A stretch of DNA of 64,000 nucleotides from Eurosta solidaginis (GCF_040869045.1 NC_090319.1:305028998-305092997); one strand, 5' to 3'. Shown: positions 45,521 through 56,526, numbered from the stretch's first letter. Numbers and translations are program-made. Notes: generated by a model not told the origin, from the letters alone.

Positions 45521-47434
45521 TGCCTTTGACTTTCGTGGTCTTTGTCGAGTCTTTTCCACCAGTACCCGATTACTGCTGAACCCTTTTTCCAAACTAAAGT
45601 TAAGTGGTATGTCCTGGTTCTTATAGCGCATAATTTTTCTCCGCATATCGATCCTGATGTCATGGTCAACCAAGAAGTCCACTCCCAATATGACTTCATC
45701 AACGATTTCCGCCACAACGAATTTGTGTAGAACCATGACTTTCCCAATTAATACCTCACATACCACTTCGCCTTGGACTTGATTATACTCGCCTGTGACC
45801 GTACGCAACCTTGCTCCAGGTAATGACTTTACTCTCCTGTAGACCAAATCAGATCGAATCAAGGAATGAGATGCCCCCGTATATACAGTCAGTACACGCT
45901 CTTTACCATCCACATTCCCTCTGATGGTAAGACTGCTTGATTTCCTTCCAATCTGCGACACAGATATCACAGGACATTCAATAGCCGGGGCAAGTTTTCG
46001 TTCTTTACATCCGACACGCTCTTGCTCATTTCCGCCAGCTTTGCGTTTACGGCCACCCACATTGTTGGAACAATTAGGACCAAGATCGCAATGACGTGCA
46101 ATGTGACCTGGGTTGCCGCACTTGAAACATTTAATAACTCCGGCATTCTTCTGTTGAGATCCCTTCAGTGCTTCCAAAATTGTGTCTACCCACTCTGGCC
46201 TTTCTACTTCCACACGATGAGCTTTGTATGCTGGTTTACTCAATAGTGAGGCCGTTTCCTGAGTCAATGCATGTGATACCGTTTCAGCAAATGTCAGCTT
46301 TGGGTTTGCGTATGTAGCTCGCTTCGTTTCCACGTCCCGTATGCCATTTATGAAACTCTGGATTTTTACCCTTTCAGTGTATTCCACGGGTGCGTCCGCA
46401 TTTGCGAAATGAGCTAACCTTTCAACATCAGAGGCAAACTCCTGCAAAGTCTCATTCGCTCTTTGGTGACGGTTTTGCAACTCAATTTGGGATATCTGTT
46501 TCCTATGCTCGCTTCCATAACGTCGTTCTACAGCAGCCATCAATGTTTCATAACTGTTCCGTTCGTACTCTGGAATCGTCTGTAAGATTTCCGCTGCAGG
46601 CCCTTTCAATGCCACGAACAGTGCAGCAACTTTATCTTCCGCATTCCAGTTGTTCACTGCTGCGGTCTTCTCAAACTGTAGCTTGAAGACCTGGAAAGGA
46701 ACAGAACCGTCAAATGATGGTGTTTTTACCTTTGGATTGCTTGCTGAAACAGCTGGGCGGTTTAGTTGTAACTACTCCATACGACCTTTTAACGCTTCTA
46801 TTTCGGCATCAATTTTGTCCTCGAGTTGTAAAATTTTTGCATCCTGCTCTTCCAGTTTCACAAAGAGCTGCGATGATACCTGTTCCGAAATTTGTGCCGA
46901 CATTTCAGATATACGTGCCTCTTGCGCTTCCAGTTGAGATGCCAAATATGTCTTCTGTTCTTCCAATTGTGTTTCCATCTTAGATGTTATCTGTGTCGAC
47001 ATTTCTGACATACGCGTTTCTTGTGCCTCAATCTTCGATGTTATACGGTTCTCCTGTGATTCTAGTTGTTTTTCCATCTTGGATGTTATGCGTGTCTCCT
47101 GCGATTCCAGTTGAGATGTTATATCTGTCTTTTGCACTTCGAGCTGTGTTGACATATCGGTTGATATTTGTGACGACATTTGCTTCAGCACTGCTAGTAT
47201 CGCGTTAGTGTCTACACTCGCCAATGGATTCGGTGTCTATATCTTCTCTTCCAATTTAGTCGCTGGCTCTTCCACATCGGGGTAAAAGACATACTCGTCC
47301 ACATCAATTCCTTCCAACTCCATTACCTCTCGTAGCCGTGCTTGAAGTTCGATCTTATTGCCGGTTGTATTCAATCCACGGCTCTCCAGCTCGTTCTTCA
47401 GTTGCTGGATCTTCAATTCACTGAATTTTGCCAT
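45458..47434 (-). pseudogene. Gypsy gag-protease with SAP domain (copy 2)
   Basis: Starts at 47434. Residues 1-40 (FSELKIQQLKNELESRGL, then GNKIELQARLREVME) form a SAP-type helix-turn-helix, a DNA/chromatin-binding motif. A TAG at about 47234 breaks the frame. A long QETRI-type coiled coil (47224-46780) follows, then a second TAG (46772-46774). The capsid-like part, a zinc knuckle (CFKCGNPGHIARHC) and the protease come next. In the protease the catalytic Asp is replaced: LTVYTGASHSLI here, LTVDTGASHSLI in copy 1. All three segments share one frame, so only the stops, the Asp-to-Tyr change and the frameshift at about 45515 inactivate it. Confidence 0.85.
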
Positions 47435-47471
47435 GTCCTTGTAGTCCTCTGGAATTTATTCAACAATTCCT

Positions 47472-47483
47472 CTTCTGACACCA
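47472..47483 (-). other. Primer-binding site for tRNA-Leu
   Basis: Two bases inside the 5' LTR end, the minus strand reads TGGTGTCAGAAG, complementary to CTTCTGACA-CCA, the 3' end of insect tRNA-Leu. This fits a Leu-primed gypsy lineage. Confidence 0.65.
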
Positions 47484-47485
47484 AT

Positions 47486-48206
47486 TGTAACGATTTTACT
47501 GCAAATTCCTCTTATTTGCCCTTTTGCTAGGTTCGTATCGCTAAACTGTTGAATAAATAACTCCAATATTGAATAATGGAAAAATGGCCTTTATTAAAAT
47601 ACTTCACAATAACACTCAAACTGTGCAACGAATAGTTTAATAACCAAACTGATAGCTCAAATGAAACTCCACTATTCAAAATAATACTGCTATTGCTCGC
47701 TAGATATCGTCTTAGTCGTAACTGCTTGACAACTCAAATCAAACTCAAACTCCTCGCCTTTACTGTCGCGCCTTTTATACTTTTTGATTTCTAATTGCAT
47801 ACTTCTAGGCTTTTCCATTCCAGAACTTACTAGTTAGTTTCGGCTACAAAATCGCCAGCCACAACTACGTGCACAAATTATTGCCCTCTCTTGTGACAAC
47901 TCAGATAAGATATATGCATGTGTTTGTGCATTGCCGCTCCACTGCTCGTATACGTACATATGTGTAGACGCAATTATTTATTCGTTTATGTAGATACATA
48001 ATGATTGAATTATTGATGTGAATGTTTGTAGTTTACAGTCTCTCGAGTACACATAGGCGTATAAGTAAATGCATCTGTGTGTAACATCTCTCTGGGTTGC
48101 CTTATATATGTGTATACTTGATTTGATTATTGACGTAAATACTGCTTGGCATGGCCTTAGCATCGCCTTAGTGATGGTATAGCTTAGTGATGCTAATATC
48201 CGTGAC
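47486..48206 (-). repeat. 5' LTR of gypsy copy 2
   Basis: 721 bp, starting TGTAACGATTTTACTG and ending CCGTGAC on the plus strand, nearly identical to 44310-44973 apart from short indels. The high similarity of the two LTRs points to a fairly recent insertion. Confidence 0.85.
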
Positions 48207-48450
48207 TGTATCCAATATAAGCACCTAAGTATGTATTTCTTGGGGGTTGTACACATATGTGTAACTTTACGCAGGGATATGCTTATATATACATATAACC
48301 ATATTTACTATAAGCACCTAAGTATATATTTTTATGTTGTTGTACACATATGTGTAATTTTACGTATGTATATGCTTATATATGTATATAACTATATTTA
48401 ATATAAGCAACTAAGTATATAATTCAAGGGGGTTGTACACATACGGACTT
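48207..48450 (+). repeat. ~95-bp satellite, right part
   Basis: ATCCAATATAAGCACCTAAG, TTGTACACATATGTG and TTTTACGTATGTATATGC recur as in the left part of the array. The array ends near GTTGTACACATACGG. Confidence 0.75.
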
Positions 48451-49138
48451 AACCCTTAAATGTGGTTCCGGTTGCGGTGACCGGGCTCTGCAGAAGACCT
48501 ATGTGCACGGTCCTGCTGTTGTTGTAGCTGGTGTTGTTGTGCGTACGGTAGGCGCTATTGGTCGTGGTGGTCGGGTGCGGTTTTGGCGCGCAATGTTGGT
48601 GGTGGTGGCCTGGTTCGGCGCGCGATGACGGTACGTTGTTCCGAGCTACTGGCTACCGATTTAGCTTTCGATTTTGTTGTGCAGGTGGTTGTTGCTGAGT
48701 TCGTTCAACCCCCATATTGGCTCATGTCCCTGTCACACCTACCATGTTCCGATTTTAAAGTCGAATTCAGAGAACGTAACTTTCGCGTCGTGAGGGAATT
48801 GTGCGAGTCCAGAATTAACTGGACTTACCAATCGAAGTCGCTTTAAGCGCTGAAAAAAAAAACAATATTCACTATCATGCAGCAGTAATTAGCACGTGTT
48901 GATTATGTTTGCTTTCGTTATCCTTTTTGACAGTCTCTATACCAGCGAAATGGAAGAAAAAAATCAGCTGATGGGATAAAATTCTCGGAGATGCCACCTG
49001 CACTAAATTAGTAAAGAGGGTGTGTAACCACCCCAGGCAACTATTTTTCCCTATCACTATCCAAGGTTGACTCTCCCAAGTGGACTATAACAGCTTGTTG
49101 GGTATATTCGACGCCATTTCGAACGAACGCGAATAACT
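48451..49138. other. GC-richer unclassified sequence upstream of REXO1
   Basis: 48465-48850 is unusually GC-rich for the window, with GTTGTTGTAGCTGGTGTTGTTG and GTGGTGGTGG tracts. An open frame of 87 codons (48583-48846) has no recognised domain. From 48850 on it is ordinary intergenic sequence. Confidence 0.35.
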
Positions 49139-49285
49139 GATAGGTTACATAGAGTTTAACCCTAACAGATCGGCCGCTTAAGCTTAGCTTAAACTTGAGT
49201 GAAAGTAAACTGAAAAACTGCAGAATAAGTTTAAGCGTAGTTTAACTGATAAAGTGAGTTGAACTTGTACTGCAAAACGGGGCCT
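49139..49285. repeat. AAGCTTAA-rich MITE-like repeat
   Basis: It contains GCTTAAGCTTAGCTTAAAC, GTAAACTGAAAAACTGCAG and GTACTGCAAAACGGGGCC. The same kind of sequence (GGCCCGGTTTTTCAGTGG ... TTAAGCTAAGCTTAA) flanks the piggyBac at 28970-29005. The ends are not firmly defined. Confidence 0.4.
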
Positions 49286-49538
49286 TAAACTCGAATATAA
49301 ATGCATAGTTGAAACTAGGCCTAACTATTTTTTTTATCACACAAGTTGTGAATCGGTCCTACCCGGTTTTAAAAACTTATAATTCTAAATTCTTTGAAGC
49401 ACCCTGCATCTGTTCTACTTCATAAATTTTGCTGCCGACAACTTTATTACTCATGGTGTAGAATGCTTTGATGAAATTAATTAGTTCACTTAGGAAGTTC
49501 AATTTTTTTACAATGAACTTTTAGAAACTGAAGAAAAA

Positions 49539-49662
49539 ATGTTACCTTCGCTTGGCCTATTCAAAGGATTCCCGTGCCCATATTACGCGGGAGCAAGTAA
49601 TGCGAACATTGGTTCGATGTCATGCCATAGGCCCTACTGCCATTTTAAGCATGTCAGGAAAG
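49539..49662 (+). CDS. REXO1: RNA exonuclease 1 (REXO1 / prage), exon 1
   Basis: Starts at the ATG at 49539 (A-rich context, stops upstream). It encodes MLPSLGLFKGFPCPYY then CHRPYCHFKH, the CCCH-type Cys/His N terminus that opens REXO1 proteins (human begins with a matching FF..DCPY and CRRPYCHFRH block). REXO1 family members are 3'-5' exonucleases with a DEDDh domain at the C terminus, which is not in the window. The exon ends GAAAG|GTAAGT at 49662/49663. Removing the 54-bp intron joins VRK to DENQAS. Reading through it would add an implausible hydrophobic insert. Confidence 0.9.
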
Positions 49663-49716
49663 GTAAGTTGGTCCTTTTTTTACTATATTCCGTTTTAATA
49701 ATCCTTTGGACTACAG

Positions 49717-50939
49717 ATGAAAATCAAGCATCGGAAAGTGTATCGGTACCGGAGTATAAGCCTACCCCCAAACTACTACCCTTACCACCCTTACCCTCGA
49801 CCATGGCAAAGTCTAAACCGAAATTGGAATATCAGCCAGAAAAACCAGCATTGAATGCTAGCCCTTCAAAGCCTTATAAACCAATTGAAATACATGCACC
49901 AATTTATATACCAGGAACTTGCAAAAATGATAGCAATGCAATGTATAGTTTAAATTTGGACGATTGTGAAGAGGAATTAAATGAACTAAGCGAAATATTT
50001 GATGATGAAGTAGCTGACAAAAACGGTGAATCCGAGAACAAAAACCAAAGTGAAGTTGCAATGATTCTAAGCACTGATACAAATATAAAAAAGAAATCCA
50101 GAGATAAGGACTTAGAACACAATGTCAATAAAAAAAAAGCATTTATTAATAATAAAGAAAAAAATTCCTCGTGCGGTAGTAAGGAGGTTGAATTAGAACA
50201 CTCCGCCGCCATAAAAAAGGAAGCAGTTGTTGAACAGCAACACCATAGATCTCAAGATAAAGTAGTTATACAAAAAGAGATTACAAAGGAAAAAACTAAA
50301 GATAAGCATAAGTCAGAAGGTAAAAAATACAAAGAGCATAAGCGAGATGAAAGTTCTAAAAGTGGAAAAGATAAAAAAAGAAGTCATCACGAAAGGAAAA
50401 ATGAACATAAAACCATCTCCTCATCAAAATCAAAGACGTCGTCGTCATCGTCATATTCAAAAAAAGATCGCCCATCTTCTACTTCATCTGAAAGTAGAGA
50501 AAATTCTAACAAGCATCGTAGTAGTTCAAGTAAATCAGCACCATCATCAAAATCACAAGTTCACACCCAATCAAACAGTGTAAAACATGCACCCTCAACT
50601 AACTCTGCGCCATTAGAGAACTATAATATAGAAGTACTAAGCGAAAAGGTACCTGATATGTTACCAACGTCAGAAGAAATTGATAAGGAATGTCAGATGA
50701 TTTATGAACAATTAGAAAAAGATTTTGCGTCAATGCACAAGGATAACAATGGAAGTAATAAAACAAATAATACAAATGCCTCAATAAATCCGCTGAAACG
50801 TAAGCACTCGCAGGATGATGAGACCGTTAATAGCGCTAATTTATCCAAAAAACGCGTCGCCTACGAAAACGCAGACAAGTTAAAGATACAATCTCCAATA
50901 TTGTTGCGCAAGCCTAATCATATACGCAACGCTATGCAA
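49717..50939 (+). CDS. REXO1: RNA exonuclease 1 (REXO1 / prage), exon 2
   Basis: The acceptor CTACAG ends at 49716. The exon encodes a long low-complexity region: a Pro-rich start (LLPLPPLPS), an acidic patch (LDDCEEELNELSEIFDDE), then Lys/Ser-rich tracts typical of the disordered middle of REXO1. Towards the end come IDKECQMIYEQLEKDF and KKRVAYENADKLK, segments I associate with fly REXO1 homologues. The likely donor is CAA|GTCAGT at 50939/50940. Exons 1 and 2 together make 1347 nt (449 codons) and leave phase 0. If the donor is not used, the frame would stop at 50984. The following intron contains LINE-B copy 2 and continues to an exon not found in the window. Confidence 0.85.
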
Positions 50940-51137
50940 GTCAGTATTCATTTTATTGTAAATGATTTAAAACGTGTATTTTAATGAGTGACATATTTTT
51001 GTTTTACCATTTATAATACCCCAAAAGACTGAGATAGGTTGAGTACCCATTTGAATAAGACTTATAGTCTGAGAATGCACTTGGATGTTGTTGGTTTTGT
51101 TGTAGCAATGCTCGCCCCACCTAATATCCGCAACCGA

Positions 51138-54100
51138 TCACAAATTGTCATCAATATCCTCTAACGGGAGTCCAAGGAAACTTGCCGTTTCAACAGGGGT
51201 GGACCATAAGGAAAGGGGTGTTAGAGGCGTTGGTTCCACATTACAATTGAAGAGATGGTTGGTGTCATGTGGGGACACATTGCAAGCGGGGCATACATTT
51301 TGTATGTCGGGGTTGATTCTGAATAGGTAAGAGTTTAACCTGTTACAGTATCCAGAACGAAGTTGAGCAAGAGTGACACGCGTTTCCCTGGGGAGTATGC
51401 GTTCCTCTTCCGCAAGTTTTGGATAATTTTCGTTAAGTACTGGATTCACCGGGAAATTCCCGGCATAAAGGTCCGACGCCTGTTTATGGAGTTCACCAAG
51501 GACCTGCTTGTGTTTTTTCACTTCATACGGCTGGGTTCTCAGGTGCCGTATTTCCTCAAAATGCTTACGGAGATGACTCCTAAAGTCCCTAGGCGGTGTT
51601 GGCTCATCAATCAGATGTCTGTTGGGATGCCCAGGTTTCTGGGTATTCAACAGGAACTGTTTGGTTAGCATCTCATTTCTCTCCCTGATGGGGAGTATTC
51701 TCGCCTCATTATGCAGATGGTGTTCTGGGGACATAAGAAGACAGCCCGTGGCGATTCTGAGAGCAGTATTTGGGCAGGCCTGAAGTTTCTTCCAGTGGGT
51801 GATTTTTAGGCTTGGCGACCATATGGGTGACGCGTAGCACGTAATCGGCTGGCTAATTGCTTTGTATGTAGTCATGAGCGTTTCTTTATCTTTTCCCCAA
51901 GTACTGCCAGCGAGGGATTTGAGGATTTTGTTACGGCTCTGAATTCTCGGAACAATTGCGGCTGCGTGCTCACCAAAATGTAGATCCTGATCAAACATCA
52001 CACCCAAGATTTTGGGGTGTCGGACAGTCGGTAGCGTAGTGCCATCGACGTGGATGTTCAAAATGGTCGACATTTGGGGCGTCCATGTTGTAAATAAGGT
52101 CGCGGAAGATTTGGTCGGTGATAATGCCAGGTTTCGCGAGGCGAAAAAACTGGAGAGATCAGGGAGGTAGCCGTTTATTTTATTGCATAGCGCATCGATC
52201 TTTGGGCCTGGCCCTGTGGCCATTATTGTGCAGTCATCGGCGTAGGAAACGATTGTGACTCCTTCCGGTGGTGAAGGTAGCTTAGATATGTAGAAATTAA
52301 AAAAAAGTGGGGATAGGACACCACCCTGTGGCACCCCCTGTTTAATTCTCCTTGGTTTTGATGTTTCGTAAATTGCACCGATGCCTGCCGACCACCCAGA
52401 TAATTTGCGGTCCACCTTTTAAGACATGGGGGAAGGGTAGACCCTTCCAGGTCCTGCAGTAACGAGCCATGGTTGACCGTATCAAAAGCTTTTGATAGGT
52501 CTAGCGCTACGAGTACTGTTCTATGGTGGGGGTATTGATTTAAACCGCAATTTATCTGGGTGCTAATGGCATTTAGCGCGGTAGTGGTGCTATGGAGTTT
52601 TCTGAAGCCATGCTGATGAAGGGCTAGCTGCAAATTTGCTTGGAAATAAGGGAGCAAAATGGCTTCAAGCGTCTTTGCCACTGGCGATAGGAGAGATATC
52701 GGACGATACGACTCACCTATGTTAGCTGGTTTCCCAGGCTTTAGTAGCGGGACCACCTTGGCCATTTTCCATTTCTCAGGTATGACAAAGGTGGAAAGAG
52801 ACAGATTGAAGACATGCGCTAAATATTTGAACCCCTCTTTCCCTAGGTTTTTAAGCATCGGCATGGCTATGCCGTCTGGGCCCACTGCTTTGGATGGTTT
52901 AGCACGACCAATGGCGTCCTCAACCTCTTTTGCGGTGATGGTGATTGGTGACGCGCTGAATTTGTGTTTATGTGCGTATTGGCTCTCCGTCTATCTTTGT
53001 CGACCGTAGGATGCATTATATATTGTCGGCAGAAAGCGCTCGCGCATTTTTTCGCGTCCGACAGCACTTTGTCGCCAAAGGCGATGGAAACTTTGTCTTT
53101 GTGCTTAGTCGGATTCGATAGGGACTTTACGGTGGACCAAAGTTTACCCACACCGGTAGAGAGGTTACAACCTCTTAGATGCTCCTCCCATTTCGCCCGC
53201 TTGTGTTCATCTACAAGCAATCTGATGCGTTGGTTTATATCCCTTATTTGGGGGTCGCCTGGGTCAAGCTGTCTTATAAGGTCACGTTCTCTCGCTAAGT
53301 TTGCGGCCTCCGCCGGGAAGTGATCCGGATTTCGGGAATTCTCCCGGCGGGAATGAAATGTGCCGAGGCGGATTTAATGACCTTACGGAAGGGACGCTCC
53401 CCTTGGCGGGCATCAGTCGGGATAGGGAGGGCAGCTAGGCGGCTGTCTGTGAAGGATTTATATTCTTCCCACTTTCCTTTTTTGAATTTTATGAAAGTGC
53501 GTTTTTCAGTGACGATGAAGTCGGCGTTACGCTCAAGCGAAATAAGTGGTGAAGGTAGCTTAGATATGTAGAAATTAAAAAAAAGTGGGGATAGGACACC
53601 ACCCTGTGGCACCCCCTGTTTAATTCTCCTTGGTTTTGATGTTTCGTAAATTGCACCGATGCCTGCCGACCACCCAGATAATTTGCGGTCCACCTTTTAA
53701 GACATGGGGGAAGGGTAGACCTTTCCAGGTCCTGCAGTAACGAGCCATGGTTGACCGTATCAAAAGCTTTTGATAGGTCTAGCGCTACGAGTACTGTTCT
53801 ATGGTGGGGGTATTGATTTAAACCGCATTTTATCTGGGTGCTAATGGCATTTAGCGCGGTGGTGGTGCTATGGAGTTTTCTGAAGCCATGCCGATGAGGG
53901 GCTAGCTGCAAATTTGCTTGGAAATAAGGGAGCAAAATGGCTTCAAGCGTCTTTGCCACTGGCGATAGGAGAGATATCGGACGATACGACTCACCTATTT
54001 TAGCTGGTTTCCCAGGCTTTAGTAGCGGGACCACCTTGGCCATTTTCCATTTCTCAGGTATGACAAAGGTGGAAAGAGACAGATTGAAGACATGCGCTAA

Positions 54101-56186
54101 ATATTTGAACCCCTCTTTTCCTAGGTTTTTAAGCATCGCCATGGCTATGCCGTCTGGGCCCACTGCTTTGGATGGTTTAGCACGACCAATGGCGTCCTCA
54201 ACCTCTTTTGCGGTGATTGTGATTGGTGACGCGCTGAATTTGTGTTTATGTGCGCGTCTATTGGCTCTCCGTCTATCTTTGTCGACCGTAGGATGCATTA
54301 TATATTGTCGGCAGAAAGCGCTCGCGCATTTTTTCGCGTCCGACAGCACTTTGTCGCCAAAGGCGATGGAAACTTTGTCTTTGTGCTTAGTCGGATTCGA
54401 TAGGGACTTTACGGTGGACCAAAGTTTACCCACACCGGTAGAGAGGTTACAACCTCTTAGATGCTCCTCCCATTTCGCACGCTTGTGTTCATCTACAAGC
54501 AATCTGATGCGTTGGTTTATATCCCTTATTTGGGGGTCGCCTGGGTCAAGCTGTCTTATAAGGTCACGTTCTCTCGCTAAGTTTGCGGCCTCCGCCGGGA
54601 AGTGATCCGGATTTCGGGAATTCTCCCGGCGGGAATGAAATGTGCCGAGGCGGATTTAATGACCTTACGGAAGGCACGCTCCCCTTGGCGGGCATCAGTC
54701 GGGATAGGGAGGGCAGCTAGGCGGCTGTCTATGAAGGATTTATATTCTTCCCACTTTCCTTTTTTGAATTTTATGAAAGTGCGTTTTTCAGTGACGATGA
54801 AGTCGGCGTTACGCTCAAGCGAAATAAGTATGGGCAGGTGGTCGGATGCCAATGTTACCATCGGCTGCCAGTTGACGCAGTTTACGAGTTCTGCGCTCAC
54901 GATTGAGATATCTGGCGAGCTGTGACAGCTTCCTACCATACGTGTGGGGGCGTCTCCGTTTATTGTGCAGAACGTCGTTTCTTCTATTTGATCCGCCAAC
55001 ATCTCGCCCCTACTGTCCGCCCGCAAGTTTGAATGCCATAGATCATGATGGGCATTGATCTCGCCTAAGATAACGCGATTGTTGCCAGTGAGTAAGGCCC
55101 TGATATTAGGGCGGTATCCACTGGGGCAACAGGTGGCAGGAGGGATGTAGATGTTGATGATTTCTAGGTTTGCATCGCCTGACCGGACAGATAGGCCTTG
55201 ACGTTCTAAGACATTGTCCCTGCGGTCGATGCCAGGATCAAATATATAATATTGCACAGAGTGGTGTATGATAAACGCGAGACCGCCTCCATTTCCGCTC
55301 TCGCGGTCTTTCCTGTGGACGTTATACCCAGAGCAGGTCTGCAATGCAGATCTTGCTGTGAGTTTAGTCTCTTGAATCGCAGCAATGCGGATGTTGTGCC
55401 GCTTCATGAAATCGACTATCTCCGTAATCTTCCCAGTTAGTCCATTACAATTTAACTGCAGAATTCTGAAGTGCATAAGGGGAGACGCCGCCACTCTGGG
55501 GGTAAGTGACGGGTGACTACTCCTGGGTTGGGGAAGGCCAGGACGCAATTGCTGTTGTGGCCCTAGGACTGGGCGTCCTTGGACAAGCATTGGGGTACCC
55601 GGATGATTTGGGTTTGCGACCTGGCAACATGGCGCGATGAAACCCGTCGGGGGGTTGCCGTCGCGGAGACCAGAACATCTAGGGAAGTGGCACCACCCAA
55701 GGCAGGAGCTGCATTGGGCGGATGTCGCAAACATATATATTCTGTGCTGGCAAACGGTGCAAACGGAGGTAGGGACTAAGAGTATGTTTCCCTCACCTAC
55801 ACGATTTCTGCCGGAAAAGAGGGGGGGAGAAGACGGGGGCAGGGGCTGTTGCTCAGCATTGCTTCCAACTCTACTACGAAGATTGTAGTTATGCGTGGTA
55901 GCAGCTGTTTGAGTTGTTGGCGCCGTGGGCGCGAGCAACAACAACAACAGCAGCAGCGGGTACTTGTTGTGGCTTGTTGAGCAGCGGGGCTGCTGGAAGG
56001 TAGTGGGGGGCGCTTAGACGTAGACTACGGGACGCCCTTGGGCGTGAACAGCAAGGAGCCACAAAAGATTTATAAAAGTTACGTGGACGTTGGGTTTTGG
56101 GATCAAGCCCAGAACAACCTGTCCGATGCAACCATCCCAACCGACCCAGTCCTTGGTCGGGAAAAATCCCGAGTCGCTCCGGTACA
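51138..56186 (-). pseudogene. LINE-B polyprotein, copy 2, rearranged
   Basis: Read from the start near 56186: a short N terminus, the deletion, the remaining zinc-finger parts, the endonuclease (about 55470-54830, with ILGEINAHH where copy 1 has ILGDFNAHH, so the catalytic Asp-Asn pair is altered), then the linker and RT region twice. The RT segments hold YRPISLLSPVAK, LDLSKAFDTVNH and QGVPQGGVLSP. Only the final part carries YADD and the C-terminal CPACNVSPHDTNHLFNC region, ending at 51138. A 4-nt deletion upstream of QGVPQGG (about 52370 and 53648) is shared by both repeats and so predates the duplication. Confidence 0.85.
52270..54829 (-). repeat. 1.28-kb direct tandem duplication inside LINE-B copy 2
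   Basis: Unit A spans 52270-53547 and unit B 53548-54829. They are nearly identical. At the junction (53547/53548) the endonuclease-end sequence GCGAAATAAGT is followed directly by GGTGAAGGTAGCTTAG from the RT region. Unit A has a 4-bp deletion near 52976 that unit B lacks. Confidence 0.9.
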
Positions 56187-56223
56187 TAGAACCGACTGCC
56201 TTGGATAGCGAATGCACTTGGAT

Positions 56224-56526
56224 AACAGGGCCTTGTATAAACCATATTGTTTCAAGTTCCGTTGATTATCAGGAAAAAATTGACATACAAAAATGGCAAT
56301 TATAGTGGTAAAATAATTACTTTTATTCAAATAATCCTAAAAACCCAGGAGAGTAAATATCTTTTTTGAATAGGGTGTGACACCACGAAGCCCCGATGTA
56401 TACGATCTGAACGATATATTATTAACTTAGAACCCATGTCGACCTGTTTTTTTTTTTTATATAATCGCTCAAATTTCAATCAGTTTCTTCAACCCTTCTG
56501 TAATTTCAGACGTGTGTTTTTTTCCC
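56224..56526. other. REXO1 intron sequence, nothing recognised
   Basis: AT-rich 0.3-kb spacer with a T-run near 56449-56458. Confidence 0.4.

Larger units (their letters stand above)
44310..48206 (-). mobile_element. Ty3/gypsy-type element, copy 2, with both LTRs but no RT
   Basis: Two LTRs (44310-44973 and 47486-48206) enclose a 2.5-kb interior. On the minus strand this holds a primer-binding site, gag with SAP and coiled-coil parts, zinc knuckle, protease, integrase C terminus and a polypurine tract (GGTGCAGGGCAG). RT, RNase H and the integrase core are absent, with the same junction as copy 1. The right LTR lost its terminal base and no target duplication is clear. It is inserted in the ~95-bp satellite. 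Confidence 0.9.
51087..56210 (-). mobile_element. LINE-B copy 2, with internal tandem duplication
   Basis: Flanked by a perfect 13-bp duplication AATGCACTTGGAT (51074-51086 and 56211-56223). The 5' end (minus strand) starts at the same CCAAGGCAGTCGG as copy 1, and the 3' end is a decayed CAA tail. It lies in an intron of REXO1, antisense to the gene. A 1.28-kb segment is present twice (52270-54829). A ~230-bp deletion near 56140 removes the 2A-like peptide and half of the first zinc finger. Confidence 0.9.

Noticed and set aside
48583..48846. 87-codon frame in GC-rich sequence left of REXO1
   Set aside because: No recognisable domain. It may be a retroelement fragment, and the evidence is too weak to call a gene.
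50940..50984. REXO1 ending at the stop at 50984 as a short complete protein
   Set aside because: A GTCAGT donor in phase lies at 50940 and the family's catalytic exonuclease domain is missing. A further exon beyond the transposon-filled intron is more plausible, although a short isoform cannot be excluded.
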